From Lachnoclostridium sp. (GTDB lineage: Bacteria > Bacillota > Clostridia > Lachnospirales > Lachnospiraceae): DNA of 64,000 bases. The stretch is taken from NCBI GenBank assembly GCA_023665475.1, contig JAMPEB010000011.1:1-64000 (forward strand), in the 5' to 3' direction. Position numbers and translations under genes: made by a program. The notes beneath the pieces are model-generated. The model did no database searches and was not told where the DNA came from. It saw nothing but the letters and a program-made list of their open reading frames with translations. Of the stretch, positions 53,248 to 62,197 are shown one piece after another. Each line of letters starts with the position of its first letter. Position 1 is the first letter of the stretch.

Positions 53248-54057
53248 TTACACATTCCCCTTAAGACACAGCATGAGCAATTTCTTGACCTCCTCTAATG
53301 CGCCTCTCTGCTGTGCTCTCTGGAACAAATCATTCACTACAAAATCAAATACGCCCTCTGCAAGCATCTGTTCCTTGTATCTTCCTATCATTTTGCATCT
53401 GCTCTCATAATACGCACTGCCGCCGGAAGAAACACCGTCCGGTGAATCATAGGAATCTACCAAGGGTTCGTCCACATATCCTATATCATACTTTAAAGAA
53501 AACCGAAGCGCAAAATCCCAATCCTCCAAGGCTCTTAAATCGGTGTCAAAACTTCCCGCTTCCAGAAAACATTCCTTCCTCATCAGCATGGTAGGCGCGC
53601 CTATGGAATTGCGCTGTGCAAGCCACGGAAAAAGTTTCCCTTCCAGACTGCCACGCCAAGCGGCATTGGGCACCACAATCTCCTGTCCGTCCATATATTT
53701 TTTGTAGGCGCAATAAATCATGGCATACTCCGGATGTTCCTGCCAATATGCCATCTGCTTTTCCAATTTTTCCGATTTCCAGATATCATCACTGTCCTGA
53801 AAAGCGATTAGCGGAGCATCCGCCTGCCTGACTCCTTCATTGCGGGCTGCGGATGCCCCTCCGTTCACTGCCTGTCTTATGTATCGGATACGCTCATCCG
53901 CTATGGCTTCCACCACCGCCTGCGTATCATCCGTAGAGGCATCGTCTACTACAAGCAACTCAAAGTTCTCATAGCTTTGCCGTAAAATGCCCTCTATGGA
54001 TTTTTTCAGCTTGGCGCTCCTGTTATAGGTCGGAATAATAATGCTGACTTTGTCCAT
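53248..54057 (-). CDS. Family 2 glycosyltransferase
   Basis: A 269-residue GT-A enzyme with VSIIIPTYNRSAKLKKSIEG, VVDDASTDDTQAVVE and the metal motif DSDD in IAFQDSDDIWK. A catalytic ALEDWDFALR segment follows. It begins one base after the amidotransferase gene stop, so the two are coupled. Confidence 0.92.
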   Translation of the reverse strand: MDKVSIIIPTYNRSAKLKKSIEGILRQSYENFELLVVDDASTDDTQAVVEAIADERIRYIRQAVNGGASAARNEGVRQADAPLIAFQDSDDIWKSEKLEKQMAYWQEHPEYAMIYCAYKKYMDGQEIVVPNAAWRGSLEGKLFPWLAQRNSIGAPTMLMRKECFLEAGSFDTDLRALEDWDFALRFSLKYDIGYVDEPLVDSYDSPDGVSSGGSAYYESRCKMIGRYKEQMLAEGVFDFVVNDLFQRAQQRGALEEVKKLLMLCLKGNV

Positions 54058-54058
54058 T

Positions 54059-55174
54059 TTATTCTTCCCATAAGGGATGCTTCAACACCCACTTTCCCTG
54101 TAAATCTTTTTCAAACAGTTCCGTATTATACCATTTGTCTACGATTTCCCAAAACTCCGTTTCCGTATACCCACAGAACTCACAAAAATCTCTTACACTC
54201 AACGAATCCAACGCATGATCGTGCTCTTTCACAAGGCGGATTGCCTCTTCCCGGGGCAGAATGCCATATCTGACAAATCTTGCCGCATAGTCCGTGGCAA
54301 ACTGATGCCCGAATTTGGGATACTTCATCCACGAATGCACCAGATATGCCCGGCTGTCTACCTGATCAAAATCCTCAATATGATGTGTCCTCCTCCACTC
54401 ATGGGTTAAATCATGGAAACCGTGCTTTTTTGCAAATTCATAATTGGCAAAACTATTCCATGGCGTAAAATACGAAATATAAATCGGATCCAATTTGTCC
54501 AATTCTTCTTTTTTGGGTGCACAGGTAAGAGATAAATCTTTCTTGCTTACCCCTGCGCGCTCTATCAATTCTGCTTCATCAATATCTATTGCCACACCGT
54601 TATTGATTTGGTTCTTTGCCGAATAAGTTTCATTGGCGTCTACGCCGCCATACTCATAACTCACATTCTCACCGTATACCAGAAGAGGTGTGTTAAACTT
54701 TAATGCCATAATCAGCGGGTAAGTATAAATCAGGCGGTCAATATACCAAGTCGGTTTACCATACTTTTCAAACATATAACGCATCAATTTCTTCTGTGCC
54801 TTTATGTCCGGCTTTATGCTGATAATATTGCACCCGAATTCCTCAGAAATATTCTTAAGATTATGTTTTCCGGCTTCTGTCATGGGAAAGTTATCTTCCA
54901 CAGAAAACAATATAGGATTCATGTGCATGACATTCTTCATCAAATGTACCTGATAATGGGAATCCTTTCCACCGGATACCGCTATTGCACAGTCATACCC
55001 GTCTCCGTTCATGCCACGATACTTATCGCATAATTTTTCAAATTCCTTCCACCTTGCGTCCCAGTCTACTGTTTTTCTCTTTTCAAAGGTCTGACAGGCA
55101 GAGCATATTCCGTCCTCATTAAAGGTAATTCCCGGTCTCGTATCCGGCATAACACATTTTTTACAATATTGCAT
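54059..55174 (-). CDS. N-acetyl sugar amidotransferase (PseA/WbpG type)
   Basis: A 371-residue PP-loop ATP enzyme. Two N-terminal Cys pairs (CKKCVMP and CSACQTF) bind zinc. The loop AVSGGKDSHYQ binds ATP, and GENVSYEYGG and YFTPWNSF are family motifs. Relatives convert an N-acetyl group to an acetamidino group on pseudaminic or similar sugars, using ammonia from HisH/HisF-like partners, which are not seen here. A consensus SigA promoter lies upstream. Confidence 0.88.
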   Translation of the reverse strand: MQYCKKCVMPDTRPGITFNEDGICSACQTFEKRKTVDWDARWKEFEKLCDKYRGMNGDGYDCAIAVSGGKDSHYQVHLMKNVMHMNPILFSVEDNFPMTEAGKHNLKNISEEFGCNIISIKPDIKAQKKLMRYMFEKYGKPTWYIDRLIYTYPLIMALKFNTPLLVYGENVSYEYGGVDANETYSAKNQINNGVAIDIDEAELIERAGVSKKDLSLTCAPKKEELDKLDPIYISYFTPWNSFANYEFAKKHGFHDLTHEWRRTHHIEDFDQVDSRAYLVHSWMKYPKFGHQFATDYAARFVRYGILPREEAIRLVKEHDHALDSLSVRDFCEFCGYTETEFWEIVDKWYNTELFEKDLQGKWVLKHPLWEE

Positions 55175-55228
55175 CTTTGGTTACTCCTTTCTCATCTGGT
55201 TTTTACACACAAAACATTTGCTTTTTTC

Positions 55229-55257
55229 ATTATAAAACCGCTCAATATTCATGTCAA
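55229..55257 (-). promoter_or_regulatory. Consensus SigA promoter before the amidotransferase gene
   Basis: TTGACA (55257-55252), 17 bases, TATAAT (55234-55229). Both hexamers are exact, so the downstream half of the glycan locus has a strong constitutive-type promoter. Confidence 0.8.
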
Positions 55258-55274
55258 CATTTAACTCTTTACCT

Positions 55275-56300
55275 TCACTCGGTGCGGTAAACATCTTTTA
55301 TTTTTTCCAATTCTTCTGTCTGAATATGATCTGCTTCCAATAATTCCAACCAAATCATCATCGCTTCATCATTAATAACAGAAGGGTTTTCTTTATAATT
55401 GGGAAACAACTCTAAAATGACTTTTTTCATGCTGTCCATAATATCCGGTATGTAATCAAACCGCATAAAAATAATATGCCAAGTATTACAGAAAAATCTC
55501 TCCAAAAAGCCCTTCTCTATTTCATCATGATATATCTCAAAAGCACCGCGCTTCTTATAATCTTCTACCAGCATTGTTTCAATAGTCAGTCGATCCGTAA
55601 TGTGGTGGGTTCCGTTTATGGTAGCGATGGTCGAAGTTTGATTGAAAAAATAGTGGTATAACACCACATCTACAATATAAAGATTTTTCACATACAAAGC
55701 AACCACTCCTAAAAAATGATTGTCCTCATAGGCCAAATGCTCCGGAAACCAAATTTCTTTTTCCTTCAACATGGAATTCTTGTATAGCCCGGACCACAAA
55801 CCGCCATAAAAACCACAATTTCCGGTTTCTTCCGCTACCCCGTAACAGAGCCCGTTTTGGGCGGTAAAATGATATTCTTTATCATGACGGTTCTCTCTGG
55901 ATATGGAGCATTCTTCCCCCTCATATTCCCTTATATACTTACCGTTTACCAGATCATATTTTCCTGTACTCATTTTTTCATACAAAAGTTCATACATATC
56001 GGGTTCAATCCAATCGTCCGAATCCACAAAACCGACATATTCCCCTGTCGCATACTGCAGACCCAGATTTCGTGCCCCCCCTTGCCGTAAATTTTCATCA
56101 TAGGTGATCACCATAATATTTTCGGGAAATCTCTTTTCCCACTGATACAGCTTTTCAAGGGTTCCGTCCGTGGAAGCGTCATTGACTACAATAATTTCCA
56201 GCATATCCAGACCTATCGTTTGAGTAACCACACTTTCCAAGCATCTGTCAATATACTGTTCTACATTATAGCAGGGAATAATCACCGATATTTTATCCAT
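55275..56300 (-). CDS. Family 2 glycosyltransferase
   Basis: A 341-residue protein with an N-terminal GT-A domain: ISVIIPCYNVEQYIDRCL, IIVVNDASTDGT and the metal motif DSDD in FVDSDDWIE. The C-terminal 120 residues are helical. The chosen ATG overlaps the stop of the CMP-sugar synthetase gene as TAATG; an ATG six bases earlier is also possible. Confidence 0.9.
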   Translation of the reverse strand: MDKISVIIPCYNVEQYIDRCLESVVTQTIGLDMLEIIVVNDASTDGTLEKLYQWEKRFPENIMVITYDENLRQGGARNLGLQYATGEYVGFVDSDDWIEPDMYELLYEKMSTGKYDLVNGKYIREYEGEECSISRENRHDKEYHFTAQNGLCYGVAEETGNCGFYGGLWSGLYKNSMLKEKEIWFPEHLAYEDNHFLGVVALYVKNLYIVDVVLYHYFFNQTSTIATINGTHHITDRLTIETMLVEDYKKRGAFEIYHDEIEKGFLERFFCNTWHIIFMRFDYIPDIMDSMKKVILELFPNYKENPSVINDEAMMIWLELLEADHIQTEELEKIKDVYRTE

Positions 56301-57073
56301 TAACATGTCTCTCCCAATCTTTTTCTGTTTTCACTGACTTCCCGCAATTCCGTATCCCGCTTGATATAGTGCGCTTCCAGCAGTCCCATCAGTTCATAAT
56401 CATCTTCACTGTCAATATCCAACACGGCTCTGTCCTCCATTGTCCAGATGACAGCCTTGCGCTCCTGATTCCTTCCCGACAACAGATATTCTCTTTCATA
56501 AGCATAAATGGAAGCATTCATATCAAAACAGACCGGCGTCTGCTGTCTTGCCACGAAATTGCTGGAAATCACCGTATTGAAAAATCCGTCTTCTTTTTCG
56601 CAAACCATGTTAAAATACGGAGAGCGTCTGGACCGGGTCACACTGAACGCAATATCCGCACCCGGTCTTTGCAAAAGCGCGTCCAAAGTCCCCTTAACAT
56701 CCTTTATGGTTCGCAGCGGCGAGGTGAGGTCTAGGTCCAAAACCGCACCATAAGTGATATTTTCTTTTTCTTCCATCCGCTGCAGGGTATCTCTGATTAC
56801 ACTGATTTTGGCAACCCTGTCTCCCGCCAGTTCCTCTTTTCTGACAATATGTGTATAGGCAATTCCCGATTGGTTCATCTGTTCCACCAGCGCTTCGCTG
56901 TCTGTGTTAATCGCTAATTGAATGCTGTCATATTCACTGCCGTATTTTTTTGTAAAAAGCTGATATGCCGACAATGTGTAATAAACCAAAGGATAACCGC
57001 AGAACATTCTTGTATTTTTACTTTTCACTCCCTTGGAGCCTGCCCTTGCGCAGATTGTAACCAATATATTCAT
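56300..57073 (-). CDS. CMP-nonulosonate cytidylyltransferase (NeuA/LegF/PseF type)
   Basis: A 257-residue nucleotidyltransferase with the CMP-sugar synthetase motif ICARAGSKGVKSKN, followed by LDLDLTSPLRTIKDV and DIDSEDDYELM. It should activate a nonulosonic acid with CTP. Which acid (sialic, legionaminic or pseudaminic) cannot be settled from the sequence. GAGGG lies before the ATG. It is coupled to the next glycosyltransferase gene. Confidence 0.9.
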   Translation of the reverse strand: MNILVTICARAGSKGVKSKNTRMFCGYPLVYYTLSAYQLFTKKYGSEYDSIQLAINTDSEALVEQMNQSGIAYTHIVRKEELAGDRVAKISVIRDTLQRMEEKENITYGAVLDLDLTSPLRTIKDVKGTLDALLQRPGADIAFSVTRSRRSPYFNMVCEKEDGFFNTVISSNFVARQQTPVCFDMNASIYAYEREYLLSGRNQERKAVIWTMEDRAVLDIDSEDDYELMGLLEAHYIKRDTELREVSENRKRLGETC

Positions 57074-57097
57074 ATCTATACCCTCTCTTCTATTGCC

Positions 57098-58033
57098 TCA
57101 TTGCGGCTTCCGTAGCAAAGCCAATACCTTTCTTGCATTGGACACCGTATTTATGTTCTCTTTCCTGCCTTCCAGCAAATCAAAAAAATAATTCATTTCA
57201 TTGAGATAAAAGTCTTCTTCGGGAAAAACTATTTCTTTATTCTTGTCAGGCTCCGTACTTTTGTAGGTTATGATATTTTTTATCAGGTCCACATCCATGC
57301 GATAGTCTCTACAATAAAGCTCCAACCGGCGTTCTGGAAAACGCCCGTAATAATCCAAGTGGACCTCTATGGTAAGGTTCCCATAATCCGCCATATAAAG
57401 CGATGCATCTTCGCAATCTATCTCCAAAGGGGAATAATGCCCCTCCAGATGCATCAGCTTCTGCGGCATTCCAAATAAATAAGTCAGATAATCCCATTCA
57501 TGAATTAAATCCAAGGTGACCCCGCCGCCAAGCGCCCTATTTGCACTGTATGTCGTCCGGTAATCAACGCCTTTTCTCCATTCCGGCAGATAAGAAGACG
57601 AAATCGCTCTGACAGCAAACACCTCTTCTCCTTTACCCAGTTCATCTTTTACATATTGAATGACAGCCTTGTGCCGTATGGGACATGCAACATAATAAAC
57701 GCCCTCCGGCTGCAGCTTGGGTGCGTTCATCTCTGTTTCGGAAAACACCGGCTTTTCAATAAACATGGCTTTCGTTTTCGCACTAACCCGTGTCATAGCC
57801 GTATAATGTTCACTGGTAGGGTTTGTGATAAAAACCACATCATAATCCGCCGGCAGCTCCTCATAAGAAAAATACTGTTTGTCAAGCAGCTTCTCTATCT
57901 CTTTCGGCAGCTTCCGCCTGCTGCTTCGCATAGCGTCAATTGTGTATGCCGCCTTCCGCTCTGTTAAAACCCTGCCGATATTTTTAATATGCCTCTGTCC
58001 TATGGAGCCAAGTCCTATCATACAAATTTTCAT
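57098..58033 (-). CDS. Gfo/Idh/MocA oxidoreductase
   Basis: A 311-residue NAD(P)-dependent sugar dehydrogenase-like protein. The Rossmann motif MIGLGSIGQRHIKNI is at the start and the substrate-site EKP in MFIEKPVFSET; GGGVTLDLIHEWDYL carries the His used in catalysis. The start is placed at ATG 58033; a TTG nine bases earlier is possible. It follows a second gene of the same family and probably adjusts a nucleotide sugar. Confidence 0.88.
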   Translation of the reverse strand: MKICMIGLGSIGQRHIKNIGRVLTERKAAYTIDAMRSSRRKLPKEIEKLLDKQYFSYEELPADYDVVFITNPTSEHYTAMTRVSAKTKAMFIEKPVFSETEMNAPKLQPEGVYYVACPIRHKAVIQYVKDELGKGEEVFAVRAISSSYLPEWRKGVDYRTTYSANRALGGGVTLDLIHEWDYLTYLFGMPQKLMHLEGHYSPLEIDCEDASLYMADYGNLTIEVHLDYYGRFPERRLELYCRDYRMDVDLIKNIITYKSTEPDKNKEIVFPEEDFYLNEMNYFFDLLEGRKENINTVSNARKVLALLRKPQ

Positions 58034-58050
58034 GTTACGCAAATCCCTTA

Positions 58051-59055
58051 TTATTTTTCTATTTCATCAATCCAATGCAGTAACTCTAAATCCTCTGCAA
58101 AGCCATACTCCGGTTCTTTTCCTTCCTCCAAATACTGAAAAAATGCCTCCAATTCATTGATATATGCATATTCATTTACAAAAGCGCTGTATCCTTCCCG
58201 TCTCTCATAAGCTTCTTTTTCCAAGATTTTTTCAAACTCTTTTGTAGCAAGGTTTTTCTTTCGCAGGGAATCCGGCGTTCCGTCCCATTCCATATAGATA
58301 TTTTCGTTATAAATTTCCATATGCCGGACAGCCTCCCTGCAGACTACATCCACCGCAAAAATGCCCTTAGCGCCGTTTGCATGTGTAATATAAATAAAAT
58401 AATTATCCGGATAATCTATCTGTAAATCCGTAATTTTGTCCTTGAAAGAACGGAGCTCTTTTATCTGCCCAAATGCCTTTATCATCCATGGCAGCTCGAT
58501 TGCCAGAATTTCCCTGCATCCGTTTGTTCTTTTATCCCCTACGAAAAATCCATTGTACTGCTCCCATGGATGCCAGTCCGGCAGATACTGCCCCACATGA
58601 TAAATATAGTTTACCGGGCGAGAGTCATTTCCCGTTTTATCCGCCAAAACTTCCCTTATTTTTTTCATCTCCGCACGATAGACGGGAGTGGAGGACAGGA
58701 ACAGCTTACAACCCTTTTCCTCCGCCAGCGCCATATTCTCCTGATACTCGTCTGCTACAAGGTTAATTTCCGTGAATACATTCAGACCATATGTAAGGCA
58801 CTTGCCGATTAATCCTGCATGGGACAGCGGCGAACTGCAGACCATTGCGCAGGATACAGGCTCCCCTGCTTCCTTTTCCGAACGGATTGCCTGCTCCAAA
58901 TCAGAATAGCATACCATACCAAATTCCTGTGATACACTCTGCACCCTCTCTTTGTTGCTGTCAACACCTATCAGCGACAGCTCGGAACGCATCTGCTTCA
59001 ATAAGCGTATTCTCCTTCTACCCATGGAACCGAGACCTATGACTATAATTTTCAT
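58051..59055 (-). CDS. Gfo/Idh/MocA oxidoreductase
   Basis: A 334-residue protein with the Rossmann motif VIGLGSMGRRRIRLL. In place of the usual EKP it has EINLVADE, and the region after it reads NGCREILAIELPWMI, so the active site differs from its neighbour. It may have lost or changed activity. GGGG lies before the paired ATG codons. Both oxidoreductase genes are adjacent and probably serve the same sugar pathway. Confidence 0.85.
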   Translation of the reverse strand: MKIIVIGLGSMGRRRIRLLKQMRSELSLIGVDSNKERVQSVSQEFGMVCYSDLEQAIRSEKEAGEPVSCAMVCSSPLSHAGLIGKCLTYGLNVFTEINLVADEYQENMALAEEKGCKLFLSSTPVYRAEMKKIREVLADKTGNDSRPVNYIYHVGQYLPDWHPWEQYNGFFVGDKRTNGCREILAIELPWMIKAFGQIKELRSFKDKITDLQIDYPDNYFIYITHANGAKGIFAVDVVCREAVRHMEIYNENIYMEWDGTPDSLRKKNLATKEFEKILEKEAYERREGYSAFVNEYAYINELEAFFQYLEEGKEPEYGFAEDLELLHWIDEIEK

Positions 59056-59091
59056 CATTATACCCCACATATTATAGGTTTTATCTGTATA

Positions 59092-60417
59092 CTAAGTCCA
59101 CACTTCATCCATAAATTGATTTAATAACTTTGTTGCCCTCTCTGCCCCTTTTGTATTTAAATGACACCAATCCGCAAAACAAGTACTATCAAATTCTTTA
59201 TTCGCACTGGCATCAAGAATTTCAAAATGAAATTCTTCTTTCATCTCATTCAAAAATGATAATGTTCTTTCTTTCATATCTTCCGGAGTGTACTTATTAA
59301 AAATTTCCGGAAATGGCGGGATATAAACAATTGTTTTAATTTTATGAAAGGATAGAAACTTAAAAAATCTTTTCAAAATCCCAACATTTTCTTTAAATGT
59401 GTCTTCATAAGGTTTATGAAACACTTTTTTTATTTCTTGTATGTCATTTTCATAGGTAGCCTCCGGATTATACACTTCAATATGCGGCGCTTCAATTGCC
59501 TCAATACCATTCTTATGATAAGATTCATAATATTTCTGCAAAAAATCTTCCAAAAATATTTCCTTACATAATAATAAATCTTTTGATTGATTTGCGGTAA
59601 AATCTGCATCATAATGATGAAGAGTTCCTATTCTATCATAAAAACACAGCATTCGGCTAGCCCCTGCCGATAAAGATAAATCATACCATAAAGCATAAAA
59701 ACTCATCCCCAAAACACAATATTGTAATGCCACTCCATATTTCTCTTTGACTATATGATAGACTTCCATATAACTTAATGTATCCACAAATAAATCCTGT
59801 GAGGGTGCCGCTAAACACCCCAAGTCATTGTTAATCTCTTCCCAAGAAATCCCTCTCTGTTCATAACTCAGACCTGTAACATAACCTTTTTTCATACCTA
59901 AAGTATCATATAACTTCTTGTCATAATATGCCGTCTCCGGACTGATATCAAATTTTAGCAGTATATAATCTAATCGAATAACTTTTGAACATTCTGATGG
60001 TATATCAGGCAAGGAGTAATCTATGTCCAAAACTAAGATATAATCACAATATTCCGGTACATTCTCGTTAAAATAATCCAGAACATGTACCTGTTGTGTA
60101 TTGACCATCTGCGATAATATTTCTGCCTTGGCATAATCTCCGATAAATATTATCTGATATTTAGAAAGCTCTTCCATGATTTCTGAATATATATTGATAT
60201 ATTCTTCCATAACATCTTCATCAAAGCAATGTTTCGCCTCTATTACAGATACGGCTTTTTCTGCAACTACCGTTGCTTTCTGTACCATCTCTGCATAAGA
60301 ATCTTCGGTTTCTAAAATTCTTAATTTTTTTACCGAATCCAAGAATACCCGCACTCTCTTATTAAAGTCATTCTTGCCCCCCCGATTTCTTAAGCATTCT
60401 ATTATATTATCCACCAC
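59092..60417 (-). CDS. SGNH-hydrolase-like protein of the glycan locus
   Basis: A 441-residue protein. Its N-terminal 130 residues are helical. The remainder looks like an SGNH fold: VLGMSFYALWYDLS in the place of the GDS nucleophile block, and FADWCHLNTKGAERA, a typical DxxH catalytic end. Such proteins often add or remove acetyl groups on sugars. The start is a GTG with AGGAG seven bases before it. A sigma-28-like promoter lies about 95 bases upstream, which makes it the probable first gene of a flagellum-linked operon. Confidence 0.65.
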   Translation of the reverse strand: MVDNIIECLRNRGGKNDFNKRVRVFLDSVKKLRILETEDSYAEMVQKATVVAEKAVSVIEAKHCFDEDVMEEYINIYSEIMEELSKYQIIFIGDYAKAEILSQMVNTQQVHVLDYFNENVPEYCDYILVLDIDYSLPDIPSECSKVIRLDYILLKFDISPETAYYDKKLYDTLGMKKGYVTGLSYEQRGISWEEINNDLGCLAAPSQDLFVDTLSYMEVYHIVKEKYGVALQYCVLGMSFYALWYDLSLSAGASRMLCFYDRIGTLHHYDADFTANQSKDLLLCKEIFLEDFLQKYYESYHKNGIEAIEAPHIEVYNPEATYENDIQEIKKVFHKPYEDTFKENVGILKRFFKFLSFHKIKTIVYIPPFPEIFNKYTPEDMKERTLSFLNEMKEEFHFEILDASANKEFDSTCFADWCHLNTKGAERATKLLNQFMDEVWT

Positions 60418-60511
60418 AATCACTCTCCTCTTCCAACCTTAGTCCGGACAGTTCCGCCTAGTCAAAAATCTATATGATAATCACCATTCCAAAGACTTCT
60501 TAACAAATATT

Positions 60512-60539
60512 TTATCGACATCCGCTAAACAAATATTTA
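60512..60539 (-). promoter_or_regulatory. Sigma-28-like promoter of the glycan operon
   Basis: TAAA (60539-60536), 16 bases, GTCGATAA (60519-60512). The -10 differs from GCCGATAA by one base; the spacer is within the SigD range. It lies in the 577-bp gap between the SGNH gene and neuC, which also holds the toxin-antitoxin locus. Confidence 0.6.
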
Positions 60540-60579
60540 ACCTTCTAATCAAATTTACCTAATGATTTATCACTATTGA

Positions 60580-60608
60580 TTGACATTTAATATGCAGTTA
60601 TGTATACT
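60580..60608 (+). promoter_or_regulatory. Toxin-RNA promoter
   Basis: TTGACA (60580-60585), 17 bases, TATACT (60603-60608). It should start the toxin mRNA near 60615, giving a leader of about 137 bases. Confidence 0.7.
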
Positions 60609-60700
60609 AAAAGTGCAGATTTTATTATCCAAATTCTATCCTACATATAAATTTCAATGAATTTTCCAACTATTACACAATAATATATTTAACCGGGCAG

Positions 60701-60729
60701 CCGGGGGATGCGTTCTCACCCAAACCGAG
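60701..60729 (+). repeat. Direct repeat a of the type I toxin locus
   Basis: GGGGGATGCG-TTCTCACC in the toxin mRNA leader resembles CGGGTGATCCG-CACTCACC at 60886-60905. Because the antisense RNA is read from the other strand at the second copy, the two RNAs can pair there, as with DRa and DRb of the Fst par locus. Confidence 0.5.
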
Positions 60730-60751
60730 TTCTGCGGAAAGGGTGATTATT

Positions 60752-60835
60752 ATGAGTACATATGAGGAATTTATGATTATTTTGACCATGAGTCTTCTAA
60801 TCGTTGCAATTCTGAATCTGAAAAATAAGAAATAG
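60752..60835 (+). CDS. Type I toxin, 27-aa holin-like/Fst-type membrane peptide
   Basis: A 27-residue peptide, MSTYEEFMIILTMSLL then IVAILNLKNKK. It has a short polar N-terminus, one membrane helix (about 8-22) and a basic tail. This is the plan of small holin-like (Hol_Tox) and Fst-type toxins of Firmicutes, which depolarise the membrane when over-made. AAGGG lies nine bases upstream. A terminator hairpin overlaps the stop codon. It is the only plus-strand gene in the glycan locus and lies between neuC and the SGNH gene. Confidence 0.8.
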   Translation: MSTYEEFMIILTMSLLIVAILNLKNKK

Positions 60836-60857
60836 CCGTCCTGAACACGGCTATTTC
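60829..60857. terminator. Bidirectional terminator shared by toxin mRNA and antisense RNA
   Basis: GAAATAGCCGT pairs with ACGGCTATTTC around seven bases. On the minus strand TTATTTTT follows. Its 5' arm contains the toxin stop codon, as in Fst par loci. Confidence 0.75.
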
Positions 60858-60921
60858 CTAATAACTAAACTTACAATTCGCCGGTTCGGGTGATCCGCAC
60901 TCACCTTCCGACTGTCCTGCT
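60829..60921 (-). ncRNA. Putative antisense antitoxin RNA
   Basis: A minus-strand promoter would start an RNA near 60921 that runs about 90 bases to the shared terminator. It converges on the toxin mRNA, overlaps its 3' end and carries the complement of the direct repeat at 60886-60905. This is the layout of RNA II of the Fst par system, which blocks toxin translation. The ends are estimates. Confidence 0.65.
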
Positions 60922-60927
60922 AAATAT

Positions 60928-60956
60928 ATTATACGACATAGAAGCTTACTTTTCAA
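60928..60956 (-). promoter_or_regulatory. Antitoxin-RNA promoter
   Basis: TTGAAA (60956-60951), 17 bases, TATAAT (60933-60928). A stronger -10 than that of the toxin promoter, as expected for an abundant antisense RNA. Confidence 0.75.
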
Positions 60957-60994
60957 CTGTTAATTTTTTAGGCTGTTATATCAAATAGATGTCC

Positions 60995-62197
60995 TTATAA
61001 AAATTCTATATCATAAAATTCTTTCATCAACTGTATTCTGTCTGTTTCCAGCCATTCCTGTATCACTGCCGTAATTTTATCCGAGGTATGCCCGTCGCCG
61101 TAAGGGTTCTTGGCATTCCTGCAGCGTTCCTGCCATTCCTTTGTGCGGGCGGTCTTCATGGCATGTAAAATATCGGTGCAGACCGGTTCACAGTTTATAA
61201 TGCTTTCTCCCTGAATCCGCCCCTTTTGTCGGTTCCCGATATTCACGGTAGGAATGCCGAAAAAGGGCGCTTCCATCAAACCGCTGGAAGAATTTCCGAC
61301 CACCATAACACTATATTTTAACGCACTCAAATACCTCACCATCCCGAGAGATTCCGTCAAAAATACCTTCCCCGGCTGCTCTTTTTCCTCCTTCACTAAA
61401 AAGTCATCCAATATGGCATTGATAACCCTGCCCCCTGCATCGGCATTTGCCTTTGTCATCACAAATTTACAGTCTTTCGTCCGATGTATTGCGGCAAGCA
61501 GTTCCTCCACCTGTTTCCTTTCACTTCCGTTTTCCAGAGTGACAGGATGAAATGTCACTACCGCATAATCTCCATCCAATTCAAATCCCGGCTGCTCCCT
61601 TGCAAGACTCTCCTTCAATTCTTCTCTGGTCAACAATGGCGTATTTATGATATTTTCAATCCCCATGGCTCCAACACAAAAAACCCGTTCCGGCGCCTCT
61701 CCCAACTGAATCACCCGGTTTCGGTAGCTTTCCGTGCTGGTAAAATGCAGAAAGCTCAATTTCGTGATAGCATGCCGAATAGCTTCATCCACAGCGCCCT
61801 GTGTGGTTTCCCCACCATGAAGATGCGCAATCGGTATCCGCTGGTTCATAGCCGCACAGCATACCGCCAAGGTTTCATATCTGTCTCCCAGAACAATCAA
61901 TAAATCCGGTTTTGATGTTTCAAAATAATCCGCAAACTGAATCATTGCAAGACCCATGGTTTTGGATACCGCAGAGGCTGCATCCGCACTGAGCAGAATA
62001 TCTATCTTCTTATCGATTACGATTCCGTCCGCCTCAATCTCCCGATAGGTAAATCCAAATTCCGGAGACAGATGCATTCCTGTGACAACCACATTCACAG
62101 TATATTCCGGAATTTCTTTCAGCTTTAAGATTATGTTTTTTAAAAGTCCGTATTCTGCCCTTGTGGCAGTTACCACACATATTTTTTTAGATTTCAA
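60995..62197 (-). CDS. neuC: UDP-N-acetylglucosamine 2-epimerase (hydrolysing), NeuC/LegG type
   Basis: A 400-residue GT-B-fold enzyme that frees N-acetylmannosamine (or its diacetyl analogue) from the UDP-sugar. Motifs include VVTATRAEYGLLKN, LGDRYETLA, IAHLHGGETTQGAVDE, and GNSSSGLMEAPFFGIPTVNIGNRQ. The start is a TTG nine bases after GGAGG, and the gene overlaps the neuB end by 11 bases. Legionaminate LegG is a close alternative. Confidence 0.9.
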   Translation of the reverse strand: MKSKKICVVTATRAEYGLLKNIILKLKEIPEYTVNVVVTGMHLSPEFGFTYREIEADGIVIDKKIDILLSADAASAVSKTMGLAMIQFADYFETSKPDLLIVLGDRYETLAVCCAAMNQRIPIAHLHGGETTQGAVDEAIRHAITKLSFLHFTSTESYRNRVIQLGEAPERVFCVGAMGIENIINTPLLTREELKESLAREQPGFELDGDYAVVTFHPVTLENGSERKQVEELLAAIHRTKDCKFVMTKANADAGGRVINAILDDFLVKEEKEQPGKVFLTESLGMVRYLSALKYSVMVVGNSSSGLMEAPFFGIPTVNIGNRQKGRIQGESIINCEPVCTDILHAMKTARTKEWQERCRNAKNPYGDGHTSDKITAVIQEWLETDRIQLMKEFYDIEFL

